A DNA stretch of 64,000 nt from JBCCFK01 sp965262315 (GTDB taxonomy: Bacteria; Actinomycetota; Acidimicrobiia; Acidimicrobiales; UBA8592): the NCBI GenBank assembly GCA_965262315.1, contig CBDHFJ010000163.1, positions 84,663-148,662 on the forward strand. Direction: 5' to 3'. The translations under genes were made by a program, and so were the position numbers. The notes under the pieces are model-generated. The model searched no databases. It saw nothing but the letters and a program-made list of their open reading frames with translations, and had not been told where the DNA came from. Shown piece by piece: positions 60,861-64,000 of this stretch. Within the stretch, counting starts at the first letter, position 1. The number at the start of each line of letters is the position of its first letter.

Positions 60861-61541
60861 TCAGCCCTCCCCGCGCGCGGCTCCGTCCTGATGGCCGAGC
60901 CGTCGCCGCATCTCGGCCTGCTGTTCGAGCAACACGTCGACCTTCTCGTCGAGGTACTGGATCTCCAGTTCGGCCTTGAGGTTGATGCGGTAGTCGGCCC
61001 GGGCCCGGCGGCGGTCGCGTTCGCGCTGCTGTCGTTGGCTCATGATGATGATCGGGCCCTGGATCGCCGCGGCGGTGGCCAGCACGGCGCTGGTGACCGC
61101 GAAGATGATCACCGGGTAGGGCTCGAAGGGTTTGGCGGTCACGTTCCAGACGATCCAGACCACCACGAAGGTCACGACGAGGGCCAGGAACGGCCAGCTG
61201 CCGAACGTGCGGGCCAGGCGGAACACCAGCGGATCGGCCTCGTCCTCGGCCTCGAACGCCGCTTCGCCGTCAGCGCTGAGGATCGACTCGGTCCGGATGC
61301 TCTCGAGGACGTCGGATTCGTCCTCGGTCAGCTCGCCATCGGCCTCCAGCATCTCGCGTAGGTGGTCGACCTTGGCGTCGCCGATGCAGTCGACGCAGAC
61401 CACGTCGGCCGGCGACCAGCCGGGTCGCACGCGCTGGAGGGCGGCCTGGACCGAACGCGGGAGGGTCTCGCCCAGGCGGAATCGCGACGGCGGCTTCTCG
61501 TCGCCGCACGCGGGACAGGCCCGACGGTCGTTCACGTTCAC
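60861..61541 (-). CDS. DUF1003 membrane protein with N-terminal zinc ribbon
   Basis: 226 residues. Cys9, Cys12, Cys49 and Cys52 form a ribbon-like pair of CxxC motifs (CPACG, CVDC). Two membrane helices (about 115-133 and 143-164) hold the DUF1003 core: GSWPFLALVVTFVVVWI, and the end of helix 2 with QGPIIIMSQRQQ. A Glu/Arg-rich coiled coil follows. The function of DUF1003 is unsettled. The start is GTG at 61541, with GTG at 61535 also possible. Confidence 0.8.
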   Translation of the reverse strand: MNVNDRRACPACGDEKPPSRFRLGETLPRSVQAALQRVRPGWSPADVVCVDCIGDAKVDHLREMLEADGELTEDESDVLESIRTESILSADGEAAFEAEDEADPLVFRLARTFGSWPFLALVVTFVVVWIVWNVTAKPFEPYPVIIFAVTSAVLATAAAIQGPIIIMSQRQQRERDRRRARADYRINLKAELEIQYLDEKVDVLLEQQAEMRRRLGHQDGAARGEG

Positions 61542-61575
61542 GTCATGGTGCGGGCGAGCGTCGGCGCCCGGACGA

Positions 61576-62223
61576 TCACCAGGTGTCCCAGTGCGACAGC
61601 TCGGCGGCGGGGAGCCGCTTGGCGAGCTTGAAGTCGGTGCCCTGGGTGTAGGCGATCGGGAACAGGCCCGCCTGGGTCACGGTGTCGTAGGGGATGCCGA
61701 GGAGCTCGGCGACCTCCTTCTCGTTCGGGAGGTGCAGGGTGGTCCACGCCGACCCGAGCCCACGCTCGCGCAGCGCCAACATGAAGCTCCACACCGCGGG
61801 GAGGATCGAGCCCCATGCGCTCGCCTGGCCGAAGGTGGGCGTGCCCGTGTCCAGGCGACCGGCGCCCTGGATGCAGGGGATCATCATCACCGGCACCTCG
61901 TGAAACACCTGGCGGAGATAGGTCGACGAATCCAGGATGCGGGGCCGCTGGTCCGCCCGGGGGTCGCCCTCGGGGTACTCGACCGGGCGACCGGCGTAGG
62001 CGTCGTAGTTGGCGCCGTAGTAGTCGGCGATGACCTTCTTCTTCTCCGGGTCGGTGACGAACACCCACTGCCAGCCCTGGGTGTTGGAGCCGGTGGGGGC
62101 CTGGAGCGCGATGTCGAGGCATTCCTCGATCACCTCGCGTTCGACCGGCCGCTCCAGGTCCAGGCGCTTGCGCACCGAGCGCGTGGTGGTGAGCACTTCG
62201 TCAGCAGTGAGTCCGAGATTCAT
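61576..62223 (-). CDS. Nitroreductase-family flavoprotein
   Basis: A 215-residue FMN-dependent oxidoreductase. TTTRSVRKRLDLERP holds the FMN phosphate Arg residues, QAPTGSNTQGWQWVFV is the FMN loop and AWTTLHLPNEKEVAELLGIP is the dimer and substrate region. It may reduce nitro, quinone or enone substrates with NAD(P)H. It is the last gene of a unit with the nucleosidase and PNPOx genes. TAGACC lies 7 nt before the ATG and overlaps the nucleosidase stop. Confidence 0.87.
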   Translation of the reverse strand: MNLGLTADEVLTTTRSVRKRLDLERPVEREVIEECLDIALQAPTGSNTQGWQWVFVTDPEKKKVIADYYGANYDAYAGRPVEYPEGDPRADQRPRILDSSTYLRQVFHEVPVMMIPCIQGAGRLDTGTPTFGQASAWGSILPAVWSFMLALRERGLGSAWTTLHLPNEKEVAELLGIPYDTVTQAGLFPIAYTQGTDFKLAKRLPAAELSHWDTW

Positions 62224-62230
62224 GGTCCCC

Positions 62231-62236
62231 GGTCTA
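62231..62236 (-). promoter_or_regulatory. Candidate -10 box overlapping upstream stop
   Basis: TAGACC starts with the TAG stop of the nucleosidase gene and ends 7 nt before the nitroreductase ATG. Confidence 0.35.
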
Positions 62237-62950
62237 GCGCGTCTCGCCCGTCCAGTCGGAGCCGAGTGCGTCGACCAGCGCCGGGACCGCCTCGGCGAGT
62301 CGCGCGGTGGCCATCCGCAGGTTGCGGGTGAACTGCTCCCCCGCCTCCTCGTGATGGTCGACGAGGTCGGTGATGACCTTCAGCGCGGTGAACGGCACGC
62401 CGAGGCGCTCGCAGGTCCACGCCACCGCGGCAGCCTCCATGTCCTTGGCCACGGCACCGCTGCCGTGCATCTTGGCCAGGTCCTCGTCGGGTGCATCGAG
62501 CGCGTTGCCGGTGGTGACGGTGCCCTGGTCGAAGCCCAGCTCTGCAGCGACGGCGGCGAGGTCGGCGACCGGGTAGTCACCGTCGCCGTAGCGGTCGAAT
62601 CCGGGGATCGAGACCCGTCGATCGTGGAACACGCAGCGGTCGGCCAGATAGGTGGACGCGATGCGGCCGCCTCGGACCTCGAACCCGCCGGCCGTCCCCG
62701 CGGAGATCACGATGGACGGCTGCACCGCCTCGACGGCATGGAGGGTCGTGGTCACCGCGGGTTGCGAGGCGATCGAGTCCACCCCGAACCGTGGGTCGGC
62801 GCCGTTGACGGCCACCGCGACGTGGTCGCCCCGCCAGATCTTCGCGGGGAAGGCGGCGTGCAGCGCCGAGCCGGCGTCGTGCAGGCCGAGCGCGGCTCGG
62901 ACGGGCGCCGCCTCGGCCTCCATCGCCACCACGACGAGTGGGACCGACAC
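62234..62950 (-). CDS. MTA/SAH-nucleosidase-like nucleoside hydrolase
   Basis: A 238-residue purine-nucleoside phosphorylase-fold protein. AMEAEAAPVRAAL is the typical opening, IVISAGTAGGFE the ribose/phosphate loop, and VAKDMEAAAVAWTCE the 5'-methylthioadenosine nucleosidase signature, followed by KVITDLVD with the catalytic Asp. It would hydrolyse MTA, SAH or futalosine-type nucleosides. The GTG start is 3 nt after the PNPOx-like gene stop. Confidence 0.85.
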   Translation of the reverse strand: MSVPLVVVAMEAEAAPVRAALGLHDAGSALHAAFPAKIWRGDHVAVAVNGADPRFGVDSIASQPAVTTTLHAVEAVQPSIVISAGTAGGFEVRGGRIASTYLADRCVFHDRRVSIPGFDRYGDGDYPVADLAAVAAELGFDQGTVTTGNALDAPDEDLAKMHGSGAVAKDMEAAAVAWTCERLGVPFTALKVITDLVDHHEEAGEQFTRNLRMATARLAEAVPALVDALGSDWTGETR

Positions 62951-62953
62951 GAC

Positions 62954-63466
62954 CTACTGGTCGCCGTGGTCGGCCACGAACTGCGCGGTGGCCTTGCCCA
63001 TCTTGCGGCCGTCGTAGCCGATGCGCTGGGTGGGGGTGACCTTGAAGATCACGCGGCGGGGCGAGTCGAGGAACGCCGCGAAGTTGCGGGCCGCCTGCTC
63101 GTCGTTGGGACGGATCACCGAGGCGAGTTCGGGATAGAACCAGGCCTTGGTCTCGTCGTCGTCGAGGATCTCGCACGTGCCCTTGTAGGTCACGGTCATC
63201 GCACCCGGGATCCCCGAACCGCGCGACGTCACACAGATCGAGCACCGGTTGTCGCGGCGCATCGCCGGCACCCGGGCTCGCTGGCCCGACAGCGTCAGCC
63301 AGAACGCGCCCTTCCGCCACACGTAGGACATGATCACACCGACCGGCCAGCCCTCCTTGTTGGCCCAGATGAAGGTGCACTCGTTCTGCGCGAGGAGCAT
63401 CTCCTCCTCGTCGTCCTCCTCGAGTGTGTAGACGGTCACGTCCTCGTAGTCGAACTTCTCTGCCAT
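62954..63466 (-). CDS. PNPOx-like flavin split-barrel protein
   Basis: 170 residues. FIWANKEGWPVGVIMSYV and FWLTLSGQRARVPAM form the split barrel, and NRCSICVTSRGSGI is a hallmark of F420- or FMN-binding PNPOx-like proteins. An acidic N-terminus (EEDDEEEML) precedes it. It may be an F420-dependent reductase or haem/flavin-binding protein. GGGAGG precedes the ATG, and TATGTT is a candidate -10 about 28 nt upstream. Confidence 0.8.
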   Translation of the reverse strand: MAEKFDYEDVTVYTLEEDDEEEMLLAQNECTFIWANKEGWPVGVIMSYVWRKGAFWLTLSGQRARVPAMRRDNRCSICVTSRGSGIPGAMTVTYKGTCEILDDDETKAWFYPELASVIRPNDEQAARNFAAFLDSPRRVIFKVTPTQRIGYDGRKMGKATAQFVADHGDQ

Positions 63467-63493
63467 GGGGCCTCCCGTGTTGTGCTCGCACGA

Positions 63494-63514
63494 AACATAT
63501 CGCACGGTTAATTT
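63494..63514. promoter_or_regulatory. AT-rich divergent promoter region
   Basis: TATGTT (63499-63494, minus) serves the PNPOx gene with a 27-nt leader. TAATTT (63509-63514, plus) lies 8 nt before the GTG at 63523, giving a leaderless start. One of the most AT-rich stretches in the window. Confidence 0.45.
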
Positions 63515-63522
63515 GCACGGTC

Positions 63523-64000
63523 GTGGACCTCTACGAAGCGATGTACACCACCCGTGCGATGCGACGGGTCCGGCCCGACCCCATCCCCGACGACGTCCTC
63601 GGGCGCGTCTTCGACGCCGCGGTACGCGGGCCCTCGGGAGGGAACTCGCACACCTTCCGGTTCCTGACGGTGACCGACAAGGCGATGATGGCCCGACTCA
63701 AGCCGATCTATCGCGACGCCTTCTGGGAGCTCCAGGAGACCTCGTACAAGGACCTGCGCACCCAGCTCGAGACCACCGACCCCGACGATCCGGCCATGGC
63801 CCAGTCCCGGCGCATCTCCAAGTCGGCCGAGGACTTCATCGAGCACTTCGAGGACCACCCGATGCTGATCTTCGTGTTCGGCAAGGAGCGCGGTGAGTCC
63901 ACCACGTTCCCGGTCCTGTGGAACCTGTGCCTGGCCGCTCGTGCCGAAGGGCTCGGCACCTTCATCACCACCCTCCTCAAGCTCCGCAAGCGCGAGGTCG
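63523..64000 (+). CDS. Nitroreductase-family protein, C-terminus cut by window edge
   Basis: 159 codons are visible. YEAMYTTRAMRRVRPDPIP is the family start with FMN phosphate Arg residues, VRGPSGGNSHTFRFLTV the FMN loop, and WNLCLAARAEGLGTF the late helix. The GTG at 63523 is chosen because TAATTT lies 8 nt upstream and the family begins here. It is a second nitroreductase, distinct from 61576-62223. The remainder lies outside the window. Confidence 0.85.
   Translation, partial: MDLYEAMYTTRAMRRVRPDPIPDDVLGRVFDAAVRGPSGGNSHTFRFLTVTDKAMMARLKPIYRDAFWELQETSYKDLRTQLETTDPDDPAMAQSRRISKSAEDFIEHFEDHPMLIFVFGKERGESTTFPVLWNLCLAARAEGLGTFITTLLKLRKREV

Noticed and set aside
1..64000. rRNA, tRNA, prophage or intact insertion sequence
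   Set aside because: No conserved rRNA stretch, tRNA cloverleaf, transposase or phage structural gene was recognised on either strand.

Overview
The window is about 70% GC by eye, gene-dense on both strands, and carries a lipid and redox gene set typical of an actinobacterium: two F420-type LLM flavin oxidoreductases, two cytochromes P450, two acyl-CoA ligases, an acyl-CoA dehydrogenase, thiolase-like proteins with a DUF35 partner, many short-chain dehydrogenases, a GlxA-type regulator and PEP carboxylase. I place it in Actinobacteria, probably class Acidimicrobiia (an Ilumatobacter/Iamia-like lineage). That placement is inferred from gene content and needs a database comparison. I saw no rRNA, tRNA, CRISPR array, phage or intact insertion sequence.

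Layout. 1-6692: a truncated coiled-coil protein, an SDR, an FAD-linked oxidase, an acyl-CoA dehydrogenase, then an LLM oxidoreductase and a thiolase-like protein. 6784-8951: a glycosyltransferase/polysaccharide deacetylase pair. 9020-12767: a flavin split-barrel protein overlapping a P450, an AlbA_2-like protein and a second LLM oxidoreductase. 12989-16053: a membrane VTT-domain/GT2 fusion overlapping a GT-C glycosyltransferase. 16130-19398: acyl-CoA ligase, DUF35 and thiolase. 19476-25146: a hydrolase/PDZ lipoprotein, a TIM-barrel protein, an SDR, a flavodoxin-like protein and a GlxA/DJ-1 pair. 25385-35265: surE, a degenerate GGDEF protein, arfB, a membrane-tethered ECF sigma factor, ppc, an SGNH hydrolase, an SRPBCC/SDR pair and a 32-residue membrane peptide. 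35284-40139: tesB, a VOC protein, an alpha/beta hydrolase, an M15 peptidase lipoprotein, a DUF2461 protein and a frameshifted lipoprotein. 40186-46461: a DmdA-like protein, an acyl-CoA ligase, a P450, a haloalkane dehalogenase, a VOC protein and chorismate mutase. 46583-54091: a small ORF, NUDIX, histidine phosphatase, an unknown protein, MOSC, SDR, Thr dehydratase-like, HDOD, and an ArsR-like regulator with an MFS exporter. 54095-57654: an SDR, a DUF6285-like protein and two phosphotransferases. 57823-64000: a chemoreceptor, a lipoprotein, a DUF1003 protein, two nitroreductases, a nucleosidase and a PNPOx protein.

Two themes connect the genes. First, many encode activation and oxidation of acyl-CoA or isoprenoid-type substrates, including a possible LvaAB-like 4-hydroxyacyl-CoA kinase module. 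Second, the promoters look unusual: at about twenty genes a TAnnnT box sits exactly 6-8 nt before the start codon, the signature of leaderless transcripts. One divergent pair (22161/22186) appears to share a single symmetric -10 element.

The most novel items are the one-protein membrane-tethered sigma factor (28088-29899), the VTT-GT2 fusion (12989-14491), the bidirectional leaderless promoter, and the self-overlapping promoter/operator of the ArsR-like regulator (52124-52177).
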